Assembly: GCA_965237855.1 (NCBI GenBank)
Contig: CBDEGK010000008.1
Span: 620,001 to 684,000 of the forward strand
Origin: CBDEGK01 sp965237855
GTDB taxonomy: Bacteria; Pseudomonadota; Gammaproteobacteria; Pseudomonadales; Halieaceae
Length of the DNA stretch: 64,000 bases
Direction: 5' to 3'
Shown here: piece by piece, positions 18,801 through 27,309 of the stretch
Position numbering within the stretch: position 1 is the stretch's first letter
Layout: every line of letters begins with the position of its first letter
The notes under the pieces: model-generated
Told to the model about the DNA's origin: nothing
What the model saw: the letters and a program-made list of their open reading frames with translations, nothing else
Databases searched by the model: none
Position numbers and translations under genes: made by a program

Positions 18801-19007
18801 AGGACTGTATCGAATTCGTTAACATGTTCCGGTGGCGGTGGCGGTGGCGGTGACACGGTGCGCTGTGAGAATGCAGCCACAATTGAAACCGGGCCATCTC
18901 CATGTCAGTGTGACCCGGACCCGAATATTGGTCTATTTCCGGGGGCGTACGGGACGATACTGAGTTGCCCGCCGGGAACCCCTAACACCACCACGGTGTA
19001 CAAGTAG
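15828..19007 (+). CDS. Large secreted DUF4214 protein with PPC-like, bacterial-repeat and Cys-rich domains
   Basis: A 1059-aa exported protein. Order: signal peptide (to about residue 43, ending AAADC); DUF4214 region at about 55-170 with two repeats around LDIYMAFYGRPADPDGLAFW and LFGRAPDTAGLAFY; a pre-peptidase C-terminal-like beta domain at about 220-325; an Ala/Ser-rich helical middle; two divergent InlB-like bacterial repeats at 743-896; and a Cys-rich C-terminal module (about 900-1000) with ICYGG and CDACCYSC, a poly-Gly linker and a short tail. DUF4214 is common in secreted and S-layer-associated proteins. The function is unknown; surface attachment is a guess. A TATAAT hexamer at 15762-15767 could be a -10 box but lacks a clear -35. 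A broken paralogue lies at 27310-29126. Confidence 0.75.
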   Translation: MALCEHHRATPVRPVFRAALGWLFSWTLAISVSFISPFAAADCVSRSLTSSEQRVLDIYMAFYGRPADPDGLAFWAGRLNAANGNLDEIMDAFATSPEYEERFGHLGLEGLVSNLFQQLFGRAPDTAGLAFYIEVLESGERTLQSISLDILNGAQNDDALIVQNRVEISSHYITSLEEAGANASQVDADTLASWVADVDADSSSAATACGAIDVEVGLTQFSVSGSWSSSGGAIASSDNNPVYQIQVIEARQVTIELSSNTVDTYLYLLDEDGAVIAENDDIVLEVNTNSRLNRALEEGIYQVVAATYWDGESGDFELSLTGAIFSRSGSSDPLAGSISPFQLIELSGDFDPENSAISVLLTSQSTGVTVTVPVLSATATAVEFLMPPLVDRESGELMQGRVDVEILQAGTSVVSRTQVLGSPLILAPVAIDSDVSRGDWTIAYILAGIDSLSRAAELSSELNLGNDTAEDLVSLSAEMESLLNLVQTLAASGTAQSFSTSDGAAIQMDSNDLDTLDSLISAYFSEFSGPASEAQLHRAAAGLRPAAQLAGGVISRCEGNEGLSAAISTVCGSNVAVADNAVTAGGALRSWGKYIYGLPLALSSIPLSTLLGTGAAGSAMISVAYGWLADHLAQTPTTVASTVESILVSGAGSKTGIQLFGQMYGLIKNFVTTTGDIDGSDPDDQAPEKGAVQVNWEQSDEQGEIIVTHTPADGSAAVHMRLPASGSSASTSSLRLVAPPDDAAILVSWAGDGNGTTSGPGISCPGDCTEIFDLNETITLTASADNGSTFTGWSGACTGTGSCTVVLDRDKTVTATFEKNAAILVSAQGNGSVSGPGISCPGDCTEIFDLNESITLTATPDSDSTFTGWSGDCSGIGSCTVVLSRDRSVTGNFELKDDGSYSTLHWNITDSCDDNSALKLRFFDRTDNLVWPDSSNVYTYANLGQTYISSLSCMTDNKICYGGESSAGSRSWGLGLSGERGCDACCYSCADRTVSNSLTCSGGGGGGGDTVRCENAATIETGPSPCQCDPDPNIGLFPGAYGTILSCPPGTPNTTTVYK
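18054..18515 (+). repeat. Two tandem InlB-like repeat units inside the DUF4214 protein
   Basis: Two in-frame units, 18054-18287 and 18288-18515 (residues 743-820 and 821-896), closely similar in protein and DNA. Both contain GPGISCPGDCTEIFDLNE, FTGWSG and GSCTVVL. Each unit has four cysteines that could form two disulfides, consistent with an extracellular location. They match the divergent InlB B-repeat/bacterial repeat type found in cell-surface proteins. Confidence 0.75.
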
Positions 19008-19020
19008 CAGCTCAGGTGAA

Positions 19021-19364
19021 ACGATACTGACAAGTTAAGTGTCCATAATAGATATTCGGGTAATGAATACCTACAAACGTCATCGGTTTCGGCTAGGCGC
19101 CCCCCACCCGATGTCATCAGCTACGCCGTCTGGCTCTACTACCGATTCAACCTGAGCCACCGCCGGAGTGCCGGACCATTCATCGAAGATCTTCGTGCTG
19201 AACGTGGCATCACCGTCAAACGGGAGGCGCTCCGATTATGGTACCCAAAGCACTCGCTTCGCTCATGGGGCAGGCTCTGTATCAAATTCGGCGCTTTATA
19301 TGTGCGGCGTTTGAAGCGAAAGCTCAGTAGCCACTTGAAGACCCATTTTTCAGGCGCGTGGTAA
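19021..19364 (+). mobile_element. Decayed IS6-family element, left end and 5' part of transposase (copy A)
   Basis: Begins with GATACTGACAAGTTAAGT, which resembles the terminal inverted repeat of copy B at 29194-29669, 15 bp after the DUF4214 stop. Then comes a transposase start at 19063 (MNTYKRHRF) whose reading continues in a shifted frame as SYAVWLYYRFNLSHRRSAGP, FIEDLRAERGITVKRE and CIKFGALYVRRLKRK. This is the N-terminal helix-turn-helix region of IS6/IS26-type transposases. It carries an extra segment of about 17 bp after the RHRF codons and a short insert after the ALRLW codons, and lacks the DDE catalytic part and the right end. It is a dead remnant. Confidence 0.75.
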
Positions 19365-19444
19365 CAGTTGTGCCGTTCAATTAGCAGATCATTTTCCGTT
19401 ATCATACGCCGATAATAATAGATCCAGGCAGGTGTCGTTGAGCT

Positions 19445-20809
19445 ATGTATGGAATTTTTAAACCGGCCACACATATACTCCCGTTGGCACAGGAACAGGT
19501 TGATACGCGTTACCAGCGGCTGCGCTGGCAATTGTTCCTGGGCATCTTCATTGGTTACGCGGGCTACTACCTGGTGCGCAAGAATTTCTCCCTGGCGATG
19601 CCGTTCCTGATCGAGGAGCAAGGTTTTAGCAAGGGCGAGCTGGGTATAGCCATGTCGGCGATTTCGATTGCCTATGGCTTGAGTAAGTTTCTGATGGGCA
19701 GCGTATCTGATCGCAGTAATCCGCGTTTCTTCCTACCGGCGGGCCTGCTTATTTCAGCCGGCGTTATGTTTGTGTTTGGTTTTGCACCCTGGGCCACGGG
19801 CAGTGTCACCATCATGTTTATGCTGTTGTTTCTCAACGGCTGGGTGCAGGGTATGGGTTGGCCCGCTTGCGGGCGCACCATGGTGCACTGGTATTCAGGT
19901 AACGAGCGCGGGCGAGTCGTATCAGTGTGGAACGTTGCCCACAACGTGGGTGGTGGCATGATCGGGCCCCTGTTTGTACTGGGCATGGCCTGGTTCAATG
20001 ATTGGCACAGCGCCTTTTATGTGCCAGCCGTGGCGGCGTCGCTGGTAGCCGTGCTGGTGTTCTTTCTAATGCGCGACACGCCCCAGTCTGTTGGTTTGCC
20101 ACCGATCGAACAGTACCGAGGGGACTACCCTGAGGACTACAGTGAAGCGTATGAACTGGAATTCTCCGGCCGGGAGATATTTCTCAAGTATGTATTGAAT
20201 AACAAGTTGCTGTGGTACATCGCCGTGGCCAATGCCTTCATCTACCTCATTCGTTACGGGGTGTTGGATTGGGCGCCCACCTACCTGAGCGAGGAAAAGG
20301 GTTTCTCTGTGGATGAGAGCTCCTGGGCTTATTTCTTGTACGAGTGGGCCGGTATCCCGGGAACCCTGCTGTGCGGGTGGCTAAGTGACCGTTTGTTCAA
20401 CGGTCGCCGGGCGCCGGCCGGCATCTTGTTTATGGCCCTGGTACTAATAGCGGTGCTGGTGTACTGGTTTAATCCACCGGGAAACCCAAGCGTGGATATG
20501 GCGGCCCTGATTGCCATCGGTTTCTTGATCTATGGTCCGGTTATGCTCATTGGACTGCAGGCGCTGGAACTGGTGCCGAAAAAAGCCGCGGGCACTGCGG
20601 CGGGCCTAACCGGCCTGTTTGGTTACATTGGGGGCGCGGTGGTGGCCAATATTGCGATGGGCTATACCGTCGATAGCTTTGGCTGGGATGGTGGATTCAA
20701 GCTGCTGGTCGGTGGTGCAATCGCGGCCATCCTACTGCTGGCGCTGACCCTGAGACATGAAAACGCTCATCACGCTAGTCTCGCAAAGGTACCGGCAAAC
20801 CCGATTTGA
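19445..20809 (+). CDS. glpT: Glycerol-3-phosphate transporter (MFS, OPA family)
   Basis: A 454-aa, twelve-helix antiporter that imports glycerol-3-phosphate in exchange for phosphate. It matches E. coli GlpT along its whole length: IFKP at the start, RWQLFLGIFIGYAGYYLVRKNF, MGSVSDRSNPR, GWVQGMGWPACGRTMVHW, SVWNVAHNVGGG, NKLLWYIAVANAFIYLIRYG, and VPKKAAGTAAGLTGLFGYIGG. The phosphate-site arginines (in YLVRKNF and LIRYG) are present. The start matches the family; the ribosome-binding site is weak. No other glp gene is visible beside it. UhpT or PgtP is the alternative, but the close match to GlpT favours this call. Confidence 0.93.
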   Translation: MYGIFKPATHILPLAQEQVDTRYQRLRWQLFLGIFIGYAGYYLVRKNFSLAMPFLIEEQGFSKGELGIAMSAISIAYGLSKFLMGSVSDRSNPRFFLPAGLLISAGVMFVFGFAPWATGSVTIMFMLLFLNGWVQGMGWPACGRTMVHWYSGNERGRVVSVWNVAHNVGGGMIGPLFVLGMAWFNDWHSAFYVPAVAASLVAVLVFFLMRDTPQSVGLPPIEQYRGDYPEDYSEAYELEFSGREIFLKYVLNNKLLWYIAVANAFIYLIRYGVLDWAPTYLSEEKGFSVDESSWAYFLYEWAGIPGTLLCGWLSDRLFNGRRAPAGILFMALVLIAVLVYWFNPPGNPSVDMAALIAIGFLIYGPVMLIGLQALELVPKKAAGTAAGLTGLFGYIGGAVVANIAMGYTVDSFGWDGGFKLLVGGAIAAILLLALTLRHENAHHASLAKVPANPI

Positions 20810-20820
20810 TCCTTCTTTTT

Positions 20821-21516
20821 CTAGGCCTGCTGCTTTGCTTTCTCGATGGCCTCTTGAACCCGTTTGGCCTCGGTGCCATCGAGCCGTTCTTGTAAACCTT
20901 TTTCCATCTCGGCCATTATTCTTGCGGCATGTTCGTTTTTTTGGATTTTCTCCCAATAAGCCGCGACTTTTGTTGTGCCAATGATTGGGTTGTCTACACC
21001 AAGGCGAGGCACTGTGCCCCGACACATAAACAGAGCTGGAACCAGCGCGCAGTCGGCTCGGCTGAGAGCATTGCCCACAGCGAAATCACCGTCGCCAAGA
21101 TGATTTTCCAGGGCACCAATACCTCGTTTTACCTGTCCCATTAATAAATCAACCACCGCAGCAACACGATTGTCTGGCATCAATTGTCCTAACGACATAA
21201 AAATATTGTTCATCAGATAGACATCGGCGATTCTTGAAATCACACGAACATCTGCTCGCTCTTTCAGTGTGGTTCCCAGCATAGACTTTTCGGGATAAAG
21301 TTCGTCCAGATATTCGGCGATCACTTCTGACTCAGGAATGATTCCCTCATCGACCACCAAAACTGGAATCCGTCCGATGGGCGACTTTTTGACAAATTGA
21401 CCAGAAAAGAACTCAGCGACAGGTAAATCAAATTCGATGTCAGTTATTCCCATCGCATAAATTTGCATTCTAACTTTTGCCGAATAGGGGCTGAGATCAC
21501 CGGTATAGAGTTTCAT
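20821..21516 (-). CDS. Glutathione S-transferase family protein
   Basis: A 231-aa cytosolic protein with the GST fold. A thioredoxin-like N-terminal domain (about residues 1-80) starts KLYTGDLSPYSAKVRM, contains the cis-Pro segment IGRIPVLVVD, and has the ESEVIAEYLDE glutathione gamma-glutamyl contact. An all-helical C-terminal domain follows, with GDGDFAVGNALSRADCALVP matching the GST N-capping box region. The ATG at 21516 is chosen because the fold begins there, with AGGA upstream; 18 further in-frame codons run back to 21570. The catalytic Ser/Cys position is probably Ser8-Pro-Tyr-Ser. The substrate is unknown. It converges with glpT with an 11-bp gap. Confidence 0.85.
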   Translation of the reverse strand: MKLYTGDLSPYSAKVRMQIYAMGITDIEFDLPVAEFFSGQFVKKSPIGRIPVLVVDEGIIPESEVIAEYLDELYPEKSMLGTTLKERADVRVISRIADVYLMNNIFMSLGQLMPDNRVAAVVDLLMGQVKRGIGALENHLGDGDFAVGNALSRADCALVPALFMCRGTVPRLGVDNPIIGTTKVAAYWEKIQKNEHAARIMAEMEKGLQERLDGTEAKRVQEAIEKAKQQA

Positions 21517-21539
21517 GTGTTTTCCTACTTTTCCATTAC

Positions 21540-21574
21540 GTGAATACCTACAGACGACATCGCTTCCCACATCA
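21540..21574 (+). pseudogene. Possible 5' scrap of the IS6-type transposase (copy C)
   Basis: GTGAATACCTACAGACGACA and the next bases would encode MNTYRRHRFP, nearly the start of the transposase remnants at 19063 and 29235 (MNTYKRHRF). The similarity stops after about 35 bases. No inverted repeat is visible beside it. The short length leaves chance or unrelated homology possible. Confidence 0.4.
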
Positions 21575-21582
21575 GTCCGGAT

Positions 21583-22018
21583 TTCCCAGGCCCCACGAAT
21601 TTAACATATCAGTACCATCGGAACATAAGACCGCAGAGTCAGCAGTGCAAGTAAATGCTGACCCCAGGGTCAAAACTGGAGCTGCCACAGCGGTGGCCAG
21701 GTGGCTCTATAGTCTGTGTTTATGCGCCTTGTGAGTGGTAGCTACGGGCACCATCTATTAGTTTTTAGTAGCTCTTTACGTCTGCGCCGATCGGGGTTGG
21801 AATTGCGATTGATCCCCTGCCAGGAACCAGAAACGGAGATCGCGTAAACGATCAACTTATTCTGCCGGCACATGCCAGATTGAGGGTGAAAACGTGAAAC
21901 AGATCACTGCTGGCGTGGTTGGAAGCGACTTTTTGGCCTAAGCTTGGTAGAAGGAATTGCTGTTTATTATCCGTCCTTCCGGGGGTGCGCTGTGCTCCGA
22001 AGCTGGCAGCCCAAAACC
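21583..22018. other. Intergenic stretch between GST gene and giant lipoprotein gene
   Basis: About 435 bases with no convincing gene on either strand. Short open frames here have no recognisable features. The end holds the 5' region of the lipoprotein gene; an in-frame extension of that gene back to 21944 lacks a signal peptide and was not used. I see no terminator hairpin or strong promoter. Confidence 0.4.
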
Positions 22019-25000
22019 ATGTTCCACCAGGCCCGACGTGGGTACCGGGTGATGCTGCCCCTCGTCCTGGTATTTTTCCTATCTGCCTGCGGTGGGGGTG
22101 GCCCATCTCAGCCTGCGGCTTCCCCCGGATCTTCCACGGTAACCGGTACTGTTACCAAGGGCCCCATGGATGGCGCCACCCTGGATTTCTTCCTGGTTGA
22201 TAATATTGGCATGGCCACGGGCAGCTCGGTGGCGACTACCACAACGTTTTCCGATGGCAGTTTTACCGCCACGCTACCTATGCCGCGAACTGACCTGATT
22301 ATCCAGACCAGTGGGGGCAGCTACCGCGATGAATCGGACCAGCAGGGGCTGCGAACTATCAGCCTTGGCGGTGCAGAGGGGTTTGAGGTTCTGCTCTCTG
22401 CCAGTGAGGAGAGCATCGCCATCACCCCATTCTCGGCGGCGATACTGACCGATGCCCGCGAGGGCACCAACGGCACCGACTTTATGGATGTGTTCACCCA
22501 ATCACGGGAGGAGGGTGTGGCGCGCTGGGGTTTCGACGTGCAGCTGGTAGAACCCTCTGACCCGATGAATCCCGATACCTCCCAGGATGAGGTGCTCAAT
22601 TACGCCCTCATGCTGGGTGGCGCGGCCAACCTGATCAACAGCGCTGCCATTCAAATGGGCCTGGCAACCCCCAACTTTAATGTGATTGACGCCTTTATCC
22701 GCGATCTTAGTGACGGGATTCTGGATGGAAAGGAGTTGGAGACCACTATAAACGTTATGGTCGGTGGTTCTCCGGTTGCTTTCCCCAATAACCTGGACCT
22801 GGTCGCCGGGGTGCTGCGCTTTCGCAACAACAATTTCGCCCTTTACCCGGACGTGTTTGTCTTCCTCGAAAATCCCTTCGGCGTTTCCGGCGAGGCCGAG
22901 GGGCTTGTGGGTAGCGGCCTGGAATTACAGCTCAACGGCGAAAGAAGTGTGGTCATTAATTCGGATGGCGAATTCGAATTCCCTGGCTTCCTGGCCGACG
23001 GCAGTAGCTTCGAAGTCAGCATTCTCAATCTTCCCAGCTCCCCGGCCCAGCAGTGCGAAGTGTTGGATGGTGAAGGCACCATAGAAGGTGAGTCCCACGA
23101 AGACGTGTTCGTGGTGTGCAACGCGGTGTTGCCGCTGTACCTTGATAATGGGGTGAACTGGAATGATTACGTGGTAAATGATGGCCCCGATGATCTTAAT
23201 GCCAGCGATTCGCCCTGTACTGGCGGAGAAACAGGGGATTACTTCGTCTGTATCCACGGTGGTGAGTATCGCTCGGTGGTTATTCCCGGTTACGACAGCT
23301 GTAGCGGGGTGAGCAGTAGCGATGCCCTGGGTGCCTTCGAGTGGGGCTGTCTGGAAGATACCGGAGGTGCATTTGCGGTTTCAACCGGATTGAAGGAAGA
23401 CAAGTACCTGTCGGACTTGATCGACTGGACGGGCACACCGGCCTGGAAAGCCAACAGTGTGACCAGCAGCGGGCCGAATGGCACCAAGATATCCGCCGCC
23501 TCGGTCTGGTGGGGTAACCCGGTCAGCGTGGACAACGACGGCGGCAACCTAAACCCACCGGGCAGCGTGTACGTGGCGACGGTAGATGCGGTGGCAAATT
23601 ATGCGATTACGGGCGACCGTGTCGCACTCGTGTTCGAGCCAGGGGTGACTCAAACAGGGGCGGGGACAGGTAGCAACAGCCATATTGTAGAGGCTATCGG
23701 CCGCAAGTTTATTTGGGTTGAGGGCACCGCGGATCCTTCCTACGATGATTGGGGCGTGTTTTGGTCGGACGTTGATAGCTCCGTCATACGCAATGTGCGG
23801 TTGGTGGGCAGCGACATAGAGAACAGCTTCACAGATGACGGCATCCATCTGGAAGCGGGCTCACAGAGCAATCTAATCGTTCATTCTCTGATCAAAGATA
23901 TCCGCAACCGGGGTGTCGAAATATACGAGGATTCCAGCTATAACACCTGGTATGACCTGGAGATTGACCGCACCCGGTCCAACTATGGTATTGATTGTCG
24001 CGATTCGGAATACCAGTGGATTGAACGCTTGCACAGTGCCAAGGCCGGCAACCGTACCCTAAACTTTAACAGGTGTGAGAACACCACGGTACATGACTCC
24101 CAGGCCCATTTCACCCGCAGCAATTACGGTATGAATTTTTCCAGCTCGCCGAATACCACGGTTGCCAACACCTTCATTAGCAATTCCGGTAGCAACTACG
24201 GTTTGTACTTCAGCGGCAGTCCCAATGGCACAGTGGTGAACGTTACCTCCGTTCACAGCGGTAACCACGGTATCAATATTTCCGGCAGTGAGAATACCCG
24301 GGTGATTAACAGCACCTCGGTCAATGGCCGCCAGCGAGGCATCCAGTTCAGTTCCACCAGCGACAACTCGGTCCTGCTTAACCATGTTTCAGTTAACAAC
24401 AACAGCGCGGGTCTCTCGGTGGATGCCACCAACATGACCATTTTCAATTTCGCCTCGGCCCATAACAATAGCGACGGCTACGACGGCAGTACCACCGGTG
24501 GCAACTCGATCGGTGGTATCCTGAAGATTATCGACAACCGCTGGGAAAACTGTGACACCGACTCACTTTCCGAACTAACCGACACCACCTGCCAGCCGCA
24601 GAACGGCTCCACAGCAACGGTGACAACCACCGGCTTCAACCTGATGAATGCGTTTGTTGGAAAAGTTATCGTCGACGATGCTGCCAATGATTCCGATAAC
24701 CTCGGCGTGGCCACCTTTGAAAACATTACCAACTGGGGGGATTTCGAGAACAAGTTTCGCGGCTGGGGTGTGGATGGCAGCATATTCCCGGAAGACGACC
24801 ACGACGAGGAATGCTACAGCAACGGCGAAGTCTGTCGTATATGGGATTGGAGTCTCAGCACTGCTGACAACAACCTGCGGAATGTTCTCGCTGACCCGGA
24901 CGATGCCGATCCCTTCCCGGATGGCAACGATACCCTCACCCATACCTGGGATGGCAAGGATCATATAAACCAGATTGTTTTCAGCACCCCACCGTCACCC

Positions 25001-27175
25001 ACGGTAGACACCGCGGGCTGCCGGAACGCTATCCGGGCTAACGGCCCGCCCTACATTTTTTACAGTGGAACCAAGATGGCTTGCGTGGGTGGGCCTATTG
25101 ACCAGGCTGAGTGTAGCGCCGCCTTTCCTGGCTCGACATTTGACCCGGCTCTCCTCGAATGCACTTTTGACCCGGTTAGCCAGGCGGACTGCGCTGCGCG
25201 CATTACCGGTTCAAGCTTTATAGGCGGGGAGTGCAAAACCACCTTCCTCAAGAACGCCTCGGAAATTATGAATGACGGGATTGGCGACGAAAACGGCTTG
25301 TGCAATTCCAATGAAACCTGTCTGTTCACACCGAATCTCGGCCACTACCAGGGCCATGGCAACCTGGTTGCGGTCAGCACCATTGGCAGCGGTGGTACGC
25401 TGGAAAACATCAAGCTGATGCAATACGACACCAACGGTCGCCCGGCGCAGGAGTTCTACCCCACGGCGAGCACCAAGGTCATAGACTTTGTCGATAACAG
25501 TGTCGATGTTTGTGTCGACAACCGGTCATATAGCCAGGGCTTTGTCTTTCCCTCCGAAGTCACGATGCTGGATTGCACGGAAGAGGGTATTAATACACTG
25601 GTGGGTATGGAGGTATTCACCAATTTGCAGGAGCTGATACTCAAAGACAATGAGGCTCTTGATGACTTGACGCCCCTGTTCGGCTTGAATTCGCTTAGCT
25701 TGCTGGACCTGGAAAACAACACGCTGATACCCATGGCCCAGATCGTCAATTTTCCCGGCCTGGTCGATGTGAATTTTGCCAGCATGGATCTGACCGATGC
25801 TGACCTGGTGCATGTGGCCGCGCTCACCAATCTTCTTGAGCTCTACATCTGGGACAATAACATCACCGATATTACCGCCTTGCTGAGCCTGAGCAGCCTC
25901 GAAGTGCTGGAAATAGACAACAATGAGATCACCGCCGTACCCGACCTGTCGCCGTTGCCTGCACTGAATACCCTGGATATGGCCGAAAACCTGTTGACCA
26001 GCCTGGCCTCGCAGACCGGCACTCCACTGCTCAGCACTGTAGATTTTAGCTTCAATGACCTGCTGCCTTGCCACCAGCTGGACCAGTTCGAGGTGGATCT
26101 GCCCGGGGCAACTGTTACACGCCCGTCCAGTTGCGTACCGCTGTTGTCTGCACTCAGCCTGCCGGATTCAGAGCTGCAATCCTGCCTGGATGGCGCCGGC
26201 TTTGCGGCGCTGGCCACCGCCAATGATGTGCTGGCACTGCAGTGTGAGGTATATTCGATTGCCAGCGTGACCGATATCGATGAGCTATATGCCTTGCAAA
26301 GCCTGGAGATAGACGGCGGCAGTTTCAGCGATGTTTCCCCGATAAACAATTTGACTGGTTTGCAAAACCTTAAGCTCAAGGTTGGTAGTTTGACGGATGT
26401 CAGCGGCCTGACGGCACTGGTACAGCTAGTGAGTCTGGACGTGCAAAATACCGGGGTCACCAGTATCAGTGTGGTGGCCAACTATCCCCTGTTGCAGGAA
26501 CTGAACCTGGACAATACTTCGCTCAGCAGCCTTAGCGGACTGGAGAACAGGGATAGTCTGACCGATTTCACCTTGTCCGGCGGCACGGTCACGGACCTCA
26601 CACCGCTGGGCACCTTGGACTCACTGCAGATCGTCAATATTGACGGCCTTGCTGTGACCACACTTGCTCCACTGGAGGGCCTGACTACCCTGACCGAACT
26701 CTACTTCGATGGATTAAGCCTGGGTGCAGTCGACGGGACCTTCAATTTCTCCAACTGGAGTGACCTGCAAACCCTGCAAATCATCAACAGCAACTTTGAC
26801 GTGCTGACCGGTTTTCCCAGCAGCACCACGCTGCCCGCGTTGACCTTCCTCAACCTGGATAACAACAGCATCACCAACGCTGATGGCCTGTCGGGACTTA
26901 ATCTGCTCAATAGCCTGAACCTCAGCAACAATTCGATTACTAATGTGGATGCGCTGAAGAACCTGTCCGGGCTGACTATCTTCGATCTACGGGACAACCT
27001 GCTGAACGATATCGATATGCTCGGTGCCGGCACCCTCACCGATGGTATCCTGATCGACCTGAGCGGCGCCGGTAACAACCCGATTCCCTGTACCGATCTC
27101 ACCAGTCTGCACGGCGCGTTGCCGACCTCCGACGCCGCTGGTGATATCATCGATCCGCCCAGCTGTACTCCCTGA
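22019..27175 (+). CDS. Giant surface lipoprotein with beta-helix and leucine-rich repeats
   Basis: A 1718-aa lipoprotein: signal sequence with lipobox LSAC (Cys24) followed by GGGG. Order: a carboxypeptidase-regulatory-like domain (STVTGTVTKGPMDGATL); helical section to about 260; a beta domain around 300-365 (GLVGSGLELQLNG); a right-handed parallel beta-helix at about 560-830 with repeated Asn/Ser-rich turns (NTTVANTFISNSGSNYGLYF); a Cys-containing linker to about 1170; then leucine-rich repeats at about 1180-1695 with LxxLxLxxNxI patterns (LTNLLELYIWDNNITDI, LNLDNNSITNADGL). Start ATG 22019 puts the signal peptide at the N terminus. Beta-helix plus internalin-like LRRs suggest an outer-membrane adhesin or polysaccharide-binding protein; this is inference. 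It stands alone in its orientation, with no partner genes. Confidence 0.75.
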   Translation: MFHQARRGYRVMLPLVLVFFLSACGGGGPSQPAASPGSSTVTGTVTKGPMDGATLDFFLVDNIGMATGSSVATTTTFSDGSFTATLPMPRTDLIIQTSGGSYRDESDQQGLRTISLGGAEGFEVLLSASEESIAITPFSAAILTDAREGTNGTDFMDVFTQSREEGVARWGFDVQLVEPSDPMNPDTSQDEVLNYALMLGGAANLINSAAIQMGLATPNFNVIDAFIRDLSDGILDGKELETTINVMVGGSPVAFPNNLDLVAGVLRFRNNNFALYPDVFVFLENPFGVSGEAEGLVGSGLELQLNGERSVVINSDGEFEFPGFLADGSSFEVSILNLPSSPAQQCEVLDGEGTIEGESHEDVFVVCNAVLPLYLDNGVNWNDYVVNDGPDDLNASDSPCTGGETGDYFVCIHGGEYRSVVIPGYDSCSGVSSSDALGAFEWGCLEDTGGAFAVSTGLKEDKYLSDLIDWTGTPAWKANSVTSSGPNGTKISAASVWWGNPVSVDNDGGNLNPPGSVYVATVDAVANYAITGDRVALVFEPGVTQTGAGTGSNSHIVEAIGRKFIWVEGTADPSYDDWGVFWSDVDSSVIRNVRLVGSDIENSFTDDGIHLEAGSQSNLIVHSLIKDIRNRGVEIYEDSSYNTWYDLEIDRTRSNYGIDCRDSEYQWIERLHSAKAGNRTLNFNRCENTTVHDSQAHFTRSNYGMNFSSSPNTTVANTFISNSGSNYGLYFSGSPNGTVVNVTSVHSGNHGINISGSENTRVINSTSVNGRQRGIQFSSTSDNSVLLNHVSVNNNSAGLSVDATNMTIFNFASAHNNSDGYDGSTTGGNSIGGILKIIDNRWENCDTDSLSELTDTTCQPQNGSTATVTTTGFNLMNAFVGKVIVDDAANDSDNLGVATFENITNWGDFENKFRGWGVDGSIFPEDDHDEECYSNGEVCRIWDWSLSTADNNLRNVLADPDDADPFPDGNDTLTHTWDGKDHINQIVFSTPPSPTVDTAGCRNAIRANGPPYIFYSGTKMACVGGPIDQAECSAAFPGSTFDPALLECTFDPVSQADCAARITGSSFIGGECKTTFLKNASEIMNDGIGDENGLCNSNETCLFTPNLGHYQGHGNLVAVSTIGSGGTLENIKLMQYDTNGRPAQEFYPTASTKVIDFVDNSVDVCVDNRSYSQGFVFPSEVTMLDCTEEGINTLVGMEVFTNLQELILKDNEALDDLTPLFGLNSLSLLDLENNTLIPMAQIVNFPGLVDVNFASMDLTDADLVHVAALTNLLELYIWDNNITDITALLSLSSLEVLEIDNNEITAVPDLSPLPALNTLDMAENLLTSLASQTGTPLLSTVDFSFNDLLPCHQLDQFEVDLPGATVTRPSSCVPLLSALSLPDSELQSCLDGAGFAALATANDVLALQCEVYSIASVTDIDELYALQSLEIDGGSFSDVSPINNLTGLQNLKLKVGSLTDVSGLTALVQLVSLDVQNTGVTSISVVANYPLLQELNLDNTSLSSLSGLENRDSLTDFTLSGGTVTDLTPLGTLDSLQIVNIDGLAVTTLAPLEGLTTLTELYFDGLSLGAVDGTFNFSNWSDLQTLQIINSNFDVLTGFPSSTTLPALTFLNLDNNSITNADGLSGLNLLNSLNLSNNSITNVDALKNLSGLTIFDLRDNLLNDIDMLGAGTLTDGILIDLSGAGNNPIPCTDLTSLHGALPTSDAAGDIIDPPSCTP

Positions 27176-27309
27176 CTGGTGGTTCTACTCCCCGACGATG
27201 GAGTCTGCGTCCTCAGCCATGCAGCGTTCGATTAGGTATTGCCAAGTTAACTGGCCGATACCTTCCGTCTGGTTCCGATGCGTTGGAGTGATCGCGTCAG
27301 GCGCTATCG

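Noticed and set aside
25843..26481. Long minus-strand frame antisense to the LRR region of the giant lipoprotein
   Set aside because: It is a mirror of the repetitive Leu-rich coding sequence, Ser-rich, with no family match; a side effect of codon bias.
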